Source: Gilliamella sp. Lep-s35 (GTDB taxonomy: Bacteria; Pseudomonadota; Gammaproteobacteria; Enterobacterales; Orbaceae). From it: a DNA stretch of 64,000 nucleotides. The notes below the pieces were generated by a model that saw only the letters and a list, made by a program, of their open reading frames with translations, did not search any database and was not told the origin of the DNA. How positions within the stretch are numbered: position 1 is the stretch's first letter; every line of letters starts with the position of its first letter. Shown here one piece after another: positions 40,457 to 47,808 of the stretch. The DNA lies in the NCBI RefSeq assembly GCF_009795845.1, contig NZ_WTEX01000004.1, forward strand, positions 80,884 through 144,883. Reading direction: 5' to 3'. The position numbers and the translations under genes were made by a program.

Positions 40457-40484
40457 TTGAACTTTAAATTATCTGAGATAAAAT
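40457..40484 (+). promoter_or_regulatory. candidate promoter of the pyrD-family gene
   Basis: TTGAAC (40457-40462), 16-nt spacer, TAAAAT (40479-40484). A start near 40491 gives a leader of about 200 nt. Confidence 0.5.
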
Positions 40485-40516
40485 ATTTTGAAGTATAACG
40501 CCAAGAGACTATCGGA

Positions 40517-40720
40517 ATGTTTGTAATACCAATTAACAGATTAAAATCAACTTTCGATTTTTTATTTATTCTATTTTTTAATCCTCCTTTATGGAGGATT
40601 TTTTTTGGCTTTAAACCTCATATCTATCCATTTTTCTTTTATTACATATTAATAGTCAATTTTTCGTTGAGAATACGCACAATCAGGAGACAGTATGAAA
40701 TCTTTAACCCCTTTTTATGA
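40517..40720 (+). CDS. leader reading frame across the pyrD-family attenuator
   Basis: A 67-codon frame from ATG 40517 (MFVIPINRLKSTFDFLFILF...) that runs through the terminator at 40580-40606 and ends 26 bp inside the next gene. It is extremely rich in Phe, Leu and Ile because the underlying RNA is U-rich, so conservation of the peptide itself is unlikely to matter. Layout resembles the enteric pyrBI leader, where coupled translation at low UTP prevents termination. Weak ribosome site (AAGAG). Regulatory rather than functional as a protein. Confidence 0.45.
   Translation: MFVIPINRLKSTFDFLFILFFNPPLWRIFFGFKPHIYPFFFYYILIVNFSLRIRTIRRQYEIFNPFL
40580..40608 (+). promoter_or_regulatory. attenuator-type terminator before the pyrD-family gene
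   Basis: AATCCTCC (40580-40587) pairs with GGAGGATT (40593-40600) and is followed by a run of T. A U-rich tract occupies 40557-40579 directly ahead of it, as in UTP-sensitive pause regions. About 90 bp remain before the structural gene. Confidence 0.6.
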
Positions 40721-41744
40721 TCCAACTATAAGTTATGAAGATAATTATGCTCAAGGTCCATTTGGACTTTTTAAGCAATTAGATAAAGCACAACAAGTCT
40801 CAACAAAACCTTCAAATTTTTTAAATGTTGAGGTTAATTTACCATTTGGTCAACCTGCAGGCCCACTACTAAACGCAAACTATATCAAAGCTGCTTTTGC
40901 TTATGGATTCGACTTATGTGTATATAAGACAGTAAGAACTAAATTACATAAATGTCATCCATTACCTAATGTTTTGTCAGTTCATCCTAACGGTAAATTG
41001 TCATCTAACTTAGATACTGTGCTAGCCGATACCAATTACAATCAACCATTATCAATAACCAATTCGTTTGGTGTTCCCTCTTTTTCGCCTGATGTTTGGC
41101 AACCAGATATGGCTGATGCAGTAAAATCTGCGGGTCATGGACAATGTGTTATTGGTAGTTTTCAAGGTACACAAGGTAACGGCGAAATTGAAAAAGATTA
41201 TGCTTTAGCCGCAAAATTAGTTAAAGAAACCAATGCACCTATTCTTGAAGCAAATTTAAGTTGCCCAAATGAAGGTGCTAGCAAGTTACTTTGCTTTGAT
41301 GTTGATAAAGTTGAACGAATTGTTAATGAAATTAAAACTGCAGTACCTGATCGTCCACTTATCTTAAAGTTAGCTTATTTTCCTGATGATGAAAGGATCG
41401 TTTCTTTATTAACCCGCGTAGGTTCCATTATCGACGGTTTAAGTGCAATCAACACACTATCAGCTAAACCAGTTGATGCTAAAGGTAATCCTGCTTTAGG
41501 TGAAAATAGAAAAGAAGGCGGTGTCTGTGGCGATGCAATTCGTTGGGCTGGTTTAGATATGGTAAGTCGTTTAGCTAAATATCGTAAACAAATGGATCTA
41601 AAATTTGCTATTGTGGGCGTCGGTGGAGTTAGTTCTAGTGAACATTATCATCAATTTATAAAAAATGGTGCTGATGCAGTTATGAGTGCAACTGGTGCCA
41701 TGTGGAATCCACTCCTTGCAATAGAAATAAAAAAGAGTCTTTAG
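40695..41744 (+). CDS. dihydroorotate dehydrogenase-family protein
   Basis: 349 residues, FMN barrel of the dihydroorotate dehydrogenase family: LPFGQPAGPLLNANYI near the N-terminus, ILEANLSCPNEGASKL containing the substrate-loop NxSCPN, AINTLSAKPVDAKGN, and IVGVGGVSSSEHYHQFIKNG with GADAVMSATGAMW for FMN phosphate. The cysteine in SCPN suggests a class 1-like enzyme rather than membrane class 2 PyrD. It may oxidise dihydroorotate to orotate in pyrimidine synthesis; the pyrBI-like leader supports that, but a related pyrimidine or flavin enzyme cannot be excluded. AGGAGA at 40685 sets the start. Confidence 0.78.
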   Translation: MKSLTPFYDPTISYEDNYAQGPFGLFKQLDKAQQVSTKPSNFLNVEVNLPFGQPAGPLLNANYIKAAFAYGFDLCVYKTVRTKLHKCHPLPNVLSVHPNGKLSSNLDTVLADTNYNQPLSITNSFGVPSFSPDVWQPDMADAVKSAGHGQCVIGSFQGTQGNGEIEKDYALAAKLVKETNAPILEANLSCPNEGASKLLCFDVDKVERIVNEIKTAVPDRPLILKLAYFPDDERIVSLLTRVGSIIDGLSAINTLSAKPVDAKGNPALGENRKEGGVCGDAIRWAGLDMVSRLAKYRKQMDLKFAIVGVGGVSSSEHYHQFIKNGADAVMSATGAMWNPLLAIEIKKSL

Positions 41745-41775
41745 CCTTAAATAATAAGAAATGAATATTAACCGT

Positions 41776-41800
41776 ACAGGGCATTATGCCCTGTTTTTAT
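41776..41800 (+). terminator. terminator after the pyrD-family gene
   Basis: ACAGGGCATTATGCCCTGT (41776-41794) followed by TTTTATG. Confidence 0.85.
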
Positions 41801-41949
41801 GATCTAATAAAAAAATGGTAATCATTTTTCTTAAAGTAAGAATAACAAAAAATAAGGTGTGCTAAAAATACTATTGCTAACATAATTCTGATTGGAATGG
41901 CAACACATTTTCAAACAAAAAAATTAAGGGGTAAGTGTTTTTTAAATTC

Positions 41950-42760
41950 AACGAGAGGCAAGTAGCCTAACGAAGAATGTAATCGTTTATGATTATACCA
42001 ATAAGCATAAGCCGAAAAAGCGCGTTGTAACTCAGCTGCTTAGTTAAAACGTTGGCCTTTTACAAATTCCGTTTTAATTGTTTTAAATGTCGCTTCCGCT
42101 ACCGCATTGTCATAAGGACATCTTTTCTTGCTTAATGAATGCGTGATATTAAATGTCTTAAAACAATCCGCTAATAGCCGATTATCAAACTCTTTACCTC
42201 GGTCTGAATGAAATAAATCTAATTTCGATAATGGCAGTTTAATTTGGCTTAATGCCGACATAACAAGCTCTGCTGTTTTATGTTGACCAACATGGTAACC
42301 GACAATTTGCCTATCGGATAAGTTCACTAAAACACATAAATAGTTCCAACGTTGCTTAACTTGAATATAGGTTAAATCCGCAACAACAATTTGTTTTTTA
42401 TCACCGACATCAAATTGTCGTTGCAGGTGATTTTCTGCGGCGGTTTCATTCACTGCCGTAGTGTGAGATTGATAGCGTTTAACGGTGTATTTTGATACCA
42501 GCAATAAAGCTTTCATCACCCGAGCAATGTAACGGCGTGACACCCAAATATTCTCTTTCTATAAATCAAAACGAATTCGCCTTGTGCCATAAGACTGATA
42601 GCTTTGATTAAATAGTGTCACGATTTTATCGGCATAAAGCCCTACTGATTTTTGTCTATTCAATTTACACTAATAATAAGCATAATATCTTGATAATCCT
42701 AAATATTGACATAGTTTTGTTATGCTATAACGATGTCGATTTGCTTTTAGGATAGCGATT
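41950..42760 (-). pseudogene. IS3 orfB (DDE transposase), several stops
   Basis: Minus-strand frame with the rve integrase core: VVADLTYIQV (first Asp), LDLFHSDRGKEFDN (second Asp) and CPYDNAVAEATFKTIKTEF (Glu), so the catalytic triad is still readable. At least three in-frame stops break it: near 42671 (after YYAYY), near 42559 (after RIRFDL) and at 42040 (after KGQRFN); beyond the last the frame continues AAELQRAFSAYAYWYNHKRL. The longest open part is 42040-42543. Non-functional as it stands. Confidence 0.8.
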
Positions 42761-43046
42761 TTCGCCCTATTATCAGTGCTGCTTGCTTTAGGATATCGTT
42801 TTCCATACGGAGTTGTTTAAGCGCTTTGCGCAACGCGATTAACTCTTGTTCTTGTGGACTGCGATTATCTTTTGTTTTAAATGAGCCGCTTTGGCTTGCT
42901 TGCGTTATCCAACGGTCCAATGCTGATGGTGTCAATTCCTATTTTGCAACGATTTCACTACGTGATTTACCATGTTGATAAAGACTGACCATTTGCTGTT
43001 TAAAATCATCTGTGAATGTTCGTCTTTTGCGTTTAATCTTATTCAT
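42747..43046 (-). pseudogene. IS3 orfA (HTH protein), interrupted
   Basis: From ATG 43046 (minus): MNKIKRKRRTFTDDFKQQMV, then LYQHGKSRSEIVAK, an in-frame TAG at about 42936-42938, then ELTPSALDRWITQASQSGSF and a leucine-zipper-like segment ELIALRKALKQLRMENDILK. This is the helix-turn-helix OrfA of IS3-type elements (transposase_8). One nonsense codon within otherwise well-kept sequence. Confidence 0.8.
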
Positions 43047-43090
43047 ATTTGTTCCTTTTTTAGTTGTGATAAGTTTACCTTACCCCTTAA

Positions 43091-43223
43091 AAAAGTTGTA
43101 TGATTTAGTGTAGCCGATCCATACAATTTGGTGTTCAGTCATTTTTTTCATAATTAAATCCCCTTTACTTTTATTATGGAGAATTTTCTACTTTTTTGCT
43201 GTGCTATTTTGGGGAGTGGTTAC
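43091..43223 (-). mobile_element. 5' fragment of a second IS (same start as the one at the window end)
   Basis: The minus-strand stretch 43132-43223 is nearly identical to 63908-64000: GTAACCA...CCCCAAAATAGCAC, AAAAAAGTAGAAAATTCTC, AAAGTAAAGGGGATTTAATT then ATG. It opens a transposase-like frame at 43151 (MKKMTEHQIVWIGYTKSYNF) that is cut by the IS3-type element. Its outer end replaced the 3' end of the fic gene. IS family not recognised. Confidence 0.65.
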
Positions 43224-43605
43224 ACTCCACACTATACTTTCCTGTAGTGACTCCAACGCCCATTTCAACAACTTCTGCGTCAGGAGCTTTTAACTCTTGC
43301 CCATTTAATAGTAAAAATAGATAACCAGAAAACATAGCGGTTCTTTTATTAGCATTTGCAAAAGGGTGATTTCTAATTAAACTCTCAATAAGAACAGCCG
43401 CTAACCTAAAAATATCCTCTGTTTGTTCGTGATACCTGTAAAGACTGGGTCTAGCTTGGGATGAGCCTAAGGTATTCTCATCACGAACATATATAGGCTC
43501 TTTAGGTGTCTGTAGTTTAATTAGCAATGAATTGATAAGCTTTATATCATCAACTGAAAGAAAATTGATTCCATCAACTATTTCCCCAATTTGTGACACT
43601 AGCAT
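43204..43605 (-). CDS. Fic/Doc-family toxin, 3' end replaced by an IS
   Basis: 133 residues with the Fic active-site motif HPFANANKRTA at 80-90 and the Doc-type context RYHEQTEDIFRLAAVLIESLIRNH before it and YLFLLLNGQELKAPDAEVVEM after it. Doc-type Fic proteins phosphorylate EF-Tu; other Fic proteins attach AMP. The motif has Asn-Ala where most have Asp/Asn-Gly. From about residue 122 (GKYSVECNHSPK) the frame reads into the IS end at 43204-43223, so the natural last 10-20 residues are lost. The 59-residue partner lies 3 bp upstream. Activity uncertain. Confidence 0.75.
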   Translation of the reverse strand: MLVSQIGEIVDGINFLSVDDIKLINSLLIKLQTPKEPIYVRDENTLGSSQARPSLYRYHEQTEDIFRLAAVLIESLIRNHPFANANKRTAMFSGYLFLLLNGQELKAPDAEVVEMGVGVTTGKYSVECNHSPK

Positions 43606-43608
43606 TCG

Positions 43609-43788
43609 TTAAACCTTTGATAAGTCTCTCATGGCTTTTTTGTAGCGAGCGAACCCAAAGGCAAAGGCATTTAAAACTTGCTCATTATGATTGCAGTCAT
43701 TACTTAACGCAGGTTTTGCTTTAACCTCTACATGTTTGTCACGTGGAGGAATATAAAGACGATGTTCCTTTACTTGTGCGTGACCCAT
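43609..43788 (-). CDS. 59-residue putative antitoxin of the Fic/Doc toxin
   Basis: From ATG 43788 (minus), behind GAGGTGA, the frame encodes MGHAQVKEHRLYIPPRDKHV... and ends AFAFGFARYKKAMRDLSKV with a stop 3 bp before the fic start. Position, size and coupling are those of an antitoxin gene in a toxin-antitoxin operon. The sequence is not a recognisable Phd protein and shows no Fic-inhibitory (S/T)xxxE(G/N) helix I can point to. Assignment rests on context. Confidence 0.6.
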   Translation of the reverse strand: MGHAQVKEHRLYIPPRDKHVEVKAKPALSNDCNHNEQVLNAFAFGFARYKKAMRDLSKV

Positions 43789-44038
43789 AAATTCACCTCA
43801 TTAGTTTTTATATAAGAATGGCTGAAAACTAATAAGCTCTCAACCTTAAGTTGATTATAAATACCATAAGGTAAAGAGTAAAGAAAATTTATACTAATCA
43901 CAAAAATTAATAGGTGCTATGTATTTGACTGTTACACGCTACTCATAACCCAAATCTAGGTTACCTTACAAATCATCACATTAGCTTTAAGTCGTCTTCA
44001 TTATGAAGATAACTGATAATAAAAATCGCCTGAAAGCG

Positions 44039-44066
44039 GTTTATGTCTGCCTACTCGGCGGTGAAC
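44039..44066 (-). repeat. degenerate I-F-type CRISPR repeat with terminator
   Basis: Minus-strand reading GTTCACCGCCGAGTAGGCAG then ACATAAAC. The first 20 bases match the subtype I-F repeat; the last 8 differ as in a terminal repeat. Directly beyond it (minus direction) comes CCGCTTTCAGGCGATTTTT, a terminator-like hairpin. The same repeat-plus-terminator block recurs at 47281-47325. It begins 5 bp after the DUF3800 stop. Confidence 0.55.
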
Positions 44067-44070
44067 TATT

Positions 44071-44796
44071 TTACCTCCACTCAAAGCGAGAGCTACAAGG
44101 TTGTCCGTGAACATATAGCCCATGCTTTATTCCACAATCAAAATCAAAGCAGTGTTCTATAATATAAAAGAACTGATCATCATTTTTCTCGTATTTTCTA
44201 AAAATGGAATAAGCGACTAAATCCGCTAACTGAATTAATCGTGAAGACTTAGAATCCATAAATAAGGGAACTTCTGCAAACTTTCTCAATTTACCCCATG
44301 TATGTCCATCATGTTTAAATCGTTTTGATAATGATTGTATGGTTTTTTCTGTTGAGGATTCATCAAATATCATGATTCCACGCTGATCATCTTCATATCG
44401 ATTATGAATTCTTTTGAGAAAATGATCAAACCTAGTCGATATTTGCTCGAATGCGATTTCTGAAACATCACCTGATTCTACTTTTGATTTATCAATAACA
44501 GCAGCAAAAAGCCTGACGTTTTTCCCATAATTTGTTTTTACTATGTTTAATGCTTTTTTAATTACATCAATTCTTTCTTCTTTTAAATATTTTCGCCAAC
44601 TACCTTTTCCTGCCATCATTGGCGAACCATGCAGCTCAATAGCATCATAATCTTGGTCAAAACTAGATGCGATTAAATTTAAATCTTTTTCTAACCAATG
44701 AGTCTTTTTCTCATGAACAGAGATGCCAGCCAACACAAAATGTCTTTGACTATTATCTAAAATATGACCAGATTCATCCACATATAACAGATGCAT
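44071..44796 (-). CDS. DUF3800-domain protein
   Basis: 241 residues. The N-terminal YVDESGHILDNSQRHFVLAG and C-terminal MDSKSSRLIQLADLVAYSIF are the hallmarks of DUF3800, with conserved acidic residues (Asp7, Glu8, and Asp in FDESS and QLAD) arranged as in RNase H-like nucleases. The family is frequent in defence islands and mobile elements; nuclease activity is predicted, not shown. The gene lies between two I-F-like repeats (44039 and 45052). Confidence 0.8.
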   Translation of the reverse strand: MHLLYVDESGHILDNSQRHFVLAGISVHEKKTHWLEKDLNLIASSFDQDYDAIELHGSPMMAGKGSWRKYLKEERIDVIKKALNIVKTNYGKNVRLFAAVIDKSKVESGDVSEIAFEQISTRFDHFLKRIHNRYEDDQRGIMIFDESSTEKTIQSLSKRFKHDGHTWGKLRKFAEVPLFMDSKSSRLIQLADLVAYSIFRKYEKNDDQFFYIIEHCFDFDCGIKHGLYVHGQPCSSRFEWR

Positions 44797-45051
44797 AGAA
44801 AATCCTCAAAAAAAAAGCCGCAATAGCGACTTATATAATTAGGAAAGCCTACTGGAATCATATTCCAACGCGCCAAATTAAGTCAGCACTGTAAGCTCTT
44901 GTAAATAATAATAAGCTTTTTTATTACCAAGTCAATACAAAATTAAAATTAATTTTTGTTAACTTTTTTAATTCTCCATTATTTAACGCATAAAGTTTGC
45001 CAAAGTTTTCAAAATTGATTCTTCAGATTTTGAGTTTTATTTCTTATTACA
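44797..45051. other. gene-free stretch upstream of DUF3800
   Basis: No gene. Probably holds the DUF3800 promoter on the minus strand. A small inverted repeat GGAATCATATTCC lies at about 44855-44867. Confidence 0.35.
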
Positions 45052-45079
45052 TTTCTAAACCGCCTACTCGGCGGTGAAA
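45052..45079 (-). repeat. solitary I-F-type CRISPR repeat
   Basis: Minus-strand reading TTTCACCGCCGAGTAGGCGG then TTTAGAAA: matches the 28-bp subtype I-F repeat (GTTCAC...AGAAA) except for its first base. The palindromic CCGCC/GGCGG stem is intact. No second repeat lies 32 bp away on either side. It begins 4 bp after the stop of the lipoprotein gene at 45084. Confidence 0.6.
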
Positions 45080-45083
45080 AATT

Positions 45084-45653
45084 TTACAAACGATTTTCCA
45101 AAGGCACACTTGGATCACTTTCTTTTATTGGTTTTGGTATTTCTATATCTACTTTAGGTAGAAAACTTAAACCATATTTGACAGTAAGATATTTTTGTTG
45201 CAACGCTGCTAATGATTGTTCTTTAGTGGCTATAGTCATTAACTTCATAGATAAAATCAGTCCACCGCTATATTTTGAAGCTTCATTTTTATCAATCTCA
45301 ATTTCTTGTTTTATTGATTGTATTTCGCCTTGTAAATACTCGGCAAGTTCAGGGTTAGGGTTTGTAACCAACGTTTCGACTTTAACCGCTGATCCAGATT
45401 CAATGGAATTTATCCGTTGCTCAACTAAATTTTTGTTTGTTTTTAGAACTTCAAGTCTCGCAGCAATTAACGATTTTATTAATCCGCCACTGTATTGTTC
45501 ATAATTTCCTGTAGCCGCTTTTATATCGTCGTTTATCTGTGTTAACTCAATATTCAATGTTGCCACTTTAGCTTTGTCTTCTTCTGATAATTGTTTATTG
45601 CACCCACTTACAAATAAAAGCAACAAAAAAATATAAATTGTATTTTTCAACAT
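45084..45653 (-). CDS. unrecognised lipoprotein with internal duplication
   Basis: 189 residues. Signal peptide MLKNTIYIFLLLLFVSGC with lipobox Cys18, so it is likely lipid-anchored. The body is mostly charged helix of coiled-coil type. The segment around YSGGLI occurs twice (YEQYSGGLIKSLIAAR and ASKYSGGLILSMKLMT), each preceded by a helical stretch, indicating an internal repeat. It ends with a Pro-rich tail. No family recognised. Third gene of a minus-strand group of exported proteins. Confidence 0.6.
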   Translation of the reverse strand: MLKNTIYIFLLLLFVSGCNKQLSEEDKAKVATLNIELTQINDDIKAATGNYEQYSGGLIKSLIAARLEVLKTNKNLVEQRINSIESGSAVKVETLVTNPNPELAEYLQGEIQSIKQEIEIDKNEASKYSGGLILSMKLMTIATKEQSLAALQQKYLTVKYGLSFLPKVDIEIPKPIKESDPSVPLENRL

Positions 45654-45664
45654 TTAATCACCCA

Positions 45665-46267
45665 CTATAATCCGTTTTTAATTTTATTTTCATTCTCATT
45701 TTCTTTATCTGCTTTATATTTTGTAAATAACTCAGATTCATAGACAATGCTTAAATTACCTTTACCTCTTTCTATCCCCTCTAGCTGTAGAGATAAATGA
45801 TTTCCAAAAACTGAGGCATAATAACCACATCCATCGTATTTTAAGCATTGATAAAATTCATCACTATCTTTGTAAAGCTTCAGCCCTACACTTTCAAAAG
45901 AATTTTTAGGTTTGCCAAATTTATTCGATAATGCTTCTTTATATTTAAAATATTCTTTTTTACCCTCGGTGCCATATATATCTGATGTTATTTTTTCATT
46001 CATAATAATTTTCATTGCTCCTAAATCTTTATGAACTAATACAAAATATTCAGTAAACTTCGGCAATGTCATTGGTGGAGATTTTAAAGAATATATAGAT
46101 ACATTTTCATCAATTGGAGTTGGGTCTAACACGGCACCAGCTTTAGACTCCAACTCTGCTACTGTCATACCCCATTTCAATCCAAGTGGAGCATCTGGAT
46201 ATTGTGTTTCAGCTAAAACAAATGGGTTTATTAAAAATGATGCTACAATAAAAATTAATTTCTTCAT
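45665..46267 (-). CDS. unrecognised periplasmic protein
   Basis: 200 residues with a cleavable signal peptide (MKKLIFIVASFLINPFVLA, cut before ETQ). The mature protein begins YPDAPLGLKWGMTVAELESK, a 'G-x-x-WGM-x-x-x-E' opening seen in various small periplasmic proteins. Two cysteines (QCLKYDGCGYY) may form a disulfide. The C-terminus is Lys/Glu/Asn rich. It lies 11 bp upstream of the 45084 lipoprotein and 32 bp behind the 46300 lipoprotein, so the three are likely one operon. Confidence 0.6.
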   Translation of the reverse strand: MKKLIFIVASFLINPFVLAETQYPDAPLGLKWGMTVAELESKAGAVLDPTPIDENVSIYSLKSPPMTLPKFTEYFVLVHKDLGAMKIIMNEKITSDIYGTEGKKEYFKYKEALSNKFGKPKNSFESVGLKLYKDSDEFYQCLKYDGCGYYASVFGNHLSLQLEGIERGKGNLSIVYESELFTKYKADKENENENKIKNGL

Positions 46268-46299
46268 ACCATTCTCCTATAAATAACTTTGATTAATAA

Positions 46300-47226
46300 T
46301 TATCTGTTTTTTATAACGATCTCTTCATTCCATGATCCGCTTTCAAACAAACATCTGGCTTTAAAACTTTCTTTATTGCCAAATTTATTTTTTACATCAA
46401 AATAAACATCAACGGTTGCATTGCCATTTGTTTTATTGACGTCATAACTTGTACCCGTCAAAGAGTATAAATCGATCTCTCCATATTTACTTGCTTTACT
46501 TTTAATCAAATTATTACATTTATCAATAGCTAAATCTTTAGGGATAGCTTGTTCTAACTGAGTTTTGATGCTACCTCCATTATTTATAGTGTTTTCATCT
46601 ATCGAAATTCTTGTCTTATTTTTACATTCAACAACGAATCTTAAATTATCTTTGACGCCCATATTCATAACATCAATATTAGAATCAGTTACATATTCAC
46701 ATTTTCCACTATCAACAACCGCCTTAGCTGCAATGTATCTCAATTTATTGACTTTATCAAAATCACTACCAAGCAAATCTCTTAATTCCTCAAAATCGTC
46801 AGGTTTATACTGGTACGATGTAACAAGGCTGTCAATACTTCTAATATATGGATCTTCCAATTTCTGACCTTTATCTAAATCAGATTGTTTAATCCATCCT
46901 TTATGAGTTTCAATCAAATAATCAGGGGATGTTAATCTAATATATGAAAATTCCCCATTAACACATTCCTCAATCACGCTCGTAGAAGAATCTACAGATA
47001 AATAATCAGTTTCTCCTGTTCTTTTTTTATACTCTTCATTAACTATAGGAATCATTTCCCCATCATTTTTTTTGTATAAAATGCTTTTCCATAAAACAGG
47101 ATAGCTCTTACCTGTTATTGTTGCCTCTGAATCACATTCGGGAGGGATTGAGCTAGAATTAGATTTATCCTCATTGCAACCAAGCAAAAGCAAACTAATA
47201 AAACCAACTAAAAATATTTTTTTCAT
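46300..47226 (-). CDS. unrecognised lipoprotein, first of three exported proteins
   Basis: 308 residues. Lipobox LLLGC with Cys17, then a Ser/Asn-rich linker and two apparent domains: residues about 30-130 with Trp-rich YPVLWKSILYKK and GWIKQSDL (SH3-like appearance), and about 170-308 with several cysteines (GKCEY, VECKN, DKCNN, RCLFES). AAGGAGA gives a strong ribosome site. Begins the three-gene unit; a terminator-like hairpin and I-F-like repeat lie just upstream at 47281-47325. Function unknown. Confidence 0.6.
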   Translation of the reverse strand: MKKIFLVGFISLLLLGCNEDKSNSSSIPPECDSEATITGKSYPVLWKSILYKKNDGEMIPIVNEEYKKRTGETDYLSVDSSTSVIEECVNGEFSYIRLTSPDYLIETHKGWIKQSDLDKGQKLEDPYIRSIDSLVTSYQYKPDDFEELRDLLGSDFDKVNKLRYIAAKAVVDSGKCEYVTDSNIDVMNMGVKDNLRFVVECKNKTRISIDENTINNGGSIKTQLEQAIPKDLAIDKCNNLIKSKASKYGEIDLYSLTGTSYDVNKTNGNATVDVYFDVKNKFGNKESFKARCLFESGSWNEEIVIKNR

Positions 47227-47297
47227 ACCATCTCCTTAATTTTTGATAGATAGTATGAAATTTATTAACCAAGTGCAATAAAAAACCGCCCGAAAGC

Positions 47298-47448
47298 GGT
47301 TTATGTCTGCCTATTCGGCGGTGAACTGAGATAATTAGTTAACGTTCCTAATACGCTCTTTCTAAACTGCTTATGCAGCGGTAAACATTTGGCAATATCG
47401 TACTAAACCCAAGGCATTTTTTTTCTAAACCGCTTATGCAGCGGTAAA
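47298..47448 (-). CRISPR. short I-F-type CRISPR array, no cas genes nearby
   Basis: Three 28-bp repeats: 47421-47448 and 47358-47385 (minus reading GTTTACCGCTGCATAAGC then (G/A)GTTTAGAAA), and 47298-47325, whose end is degenerate (ACATAAAC instead of TTTAGAAA), as usual for the leader-distal repeat. Spacers are 35 nt (47386-47420) and 32 nt (47326-47357). The repeats follow the subtype I-F pattern. Array direction is leftward; the AT-rich stretch to the right would be the leader. No cas gene exists in the window. Confidence 0.65.
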
Positions 47449-47749
47449 CTAGATTATATCAAACATAGCCTTTTGTTTTAACTAAAATTTAACCATTTCA
47501 CCAAAAATAACCCTTTTTTCTAGCACTTAAATTAATCTATATTTTTCAATGAATTAAAAAAGCGATTAAAAAAAGGGTGTAGAGTTTAACCTCAAAAAAT
47601 ACCAGAAAAAACCTTAATAAAATCAATACGTTTTTTGACTAGCTTTTTGGGTGAAAATATGAAAATTCATCTATAAAACCAACGCCGATTTAGTAACCCC
47701 CCAGGTCTTTGTTCTTCTTGAATTACACTTCTTAGTTGTAATAGTCTTT
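47449..47749. other. AT-rich stretch, possible CRISPR leader
   Basis: No gene. Contains AAAAAAGGGT-type runs and, at 47588-47653, the blocks shared with 36313-36362, including AATAAAATCAATACGTTT with an IHF-like core. IHF sites occur in leaders of I-F arrays in other bacteria, so a leader role is possible. Confidence 0.35.
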
Positions 47750-47808
47750 ACTTAATCTGACATTTGAGTTATTTTATAACACAAAAAGGAGTGTAGTAGC
47801 TCAAACTT
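47750..47808 (+). repeat. IS481-like end motifs, copies 3 and 4
   Basis: ACTTAATCTGACAT at 47750-47763 and TGTAGTAGCTCAAACTT at 47792-47808 are the two halves of the motif seen whole at 3082-3107 and 4142-4162. The second half runs into the integrase remnant. Confidence 0.5.

Larger units (their letters stand above)
41924..43090 (-). mobile_element. degenerate IS3-family element
   Basis: Bounded by TTAAGGGGTAAG (41924-41935) and its inverse CTTACCCCTTAA (43079-43090), a 12-bp perfect inverted repeat 1.17 kb apart. It carries IS3-type orfA and orfB on the minus strand, both broken by in-frame stops. The right end lies inside a fragment of another IS (43091-43223), so this is a nested insertion. 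Copies elsewhere in the genome would be needed to move it. Confidence 0.8.

Noticed and set aside
41950..43046. Stop codons in the IS3-type genes as recoded or suppressed Gln codons
   Set aside because: Two or three could derive from CAA/CAG, but related elements appear to have Tyr or other residues at some of these places, and TAA/TAG end normal genes throughout the window. Ordinary decay is simpler.
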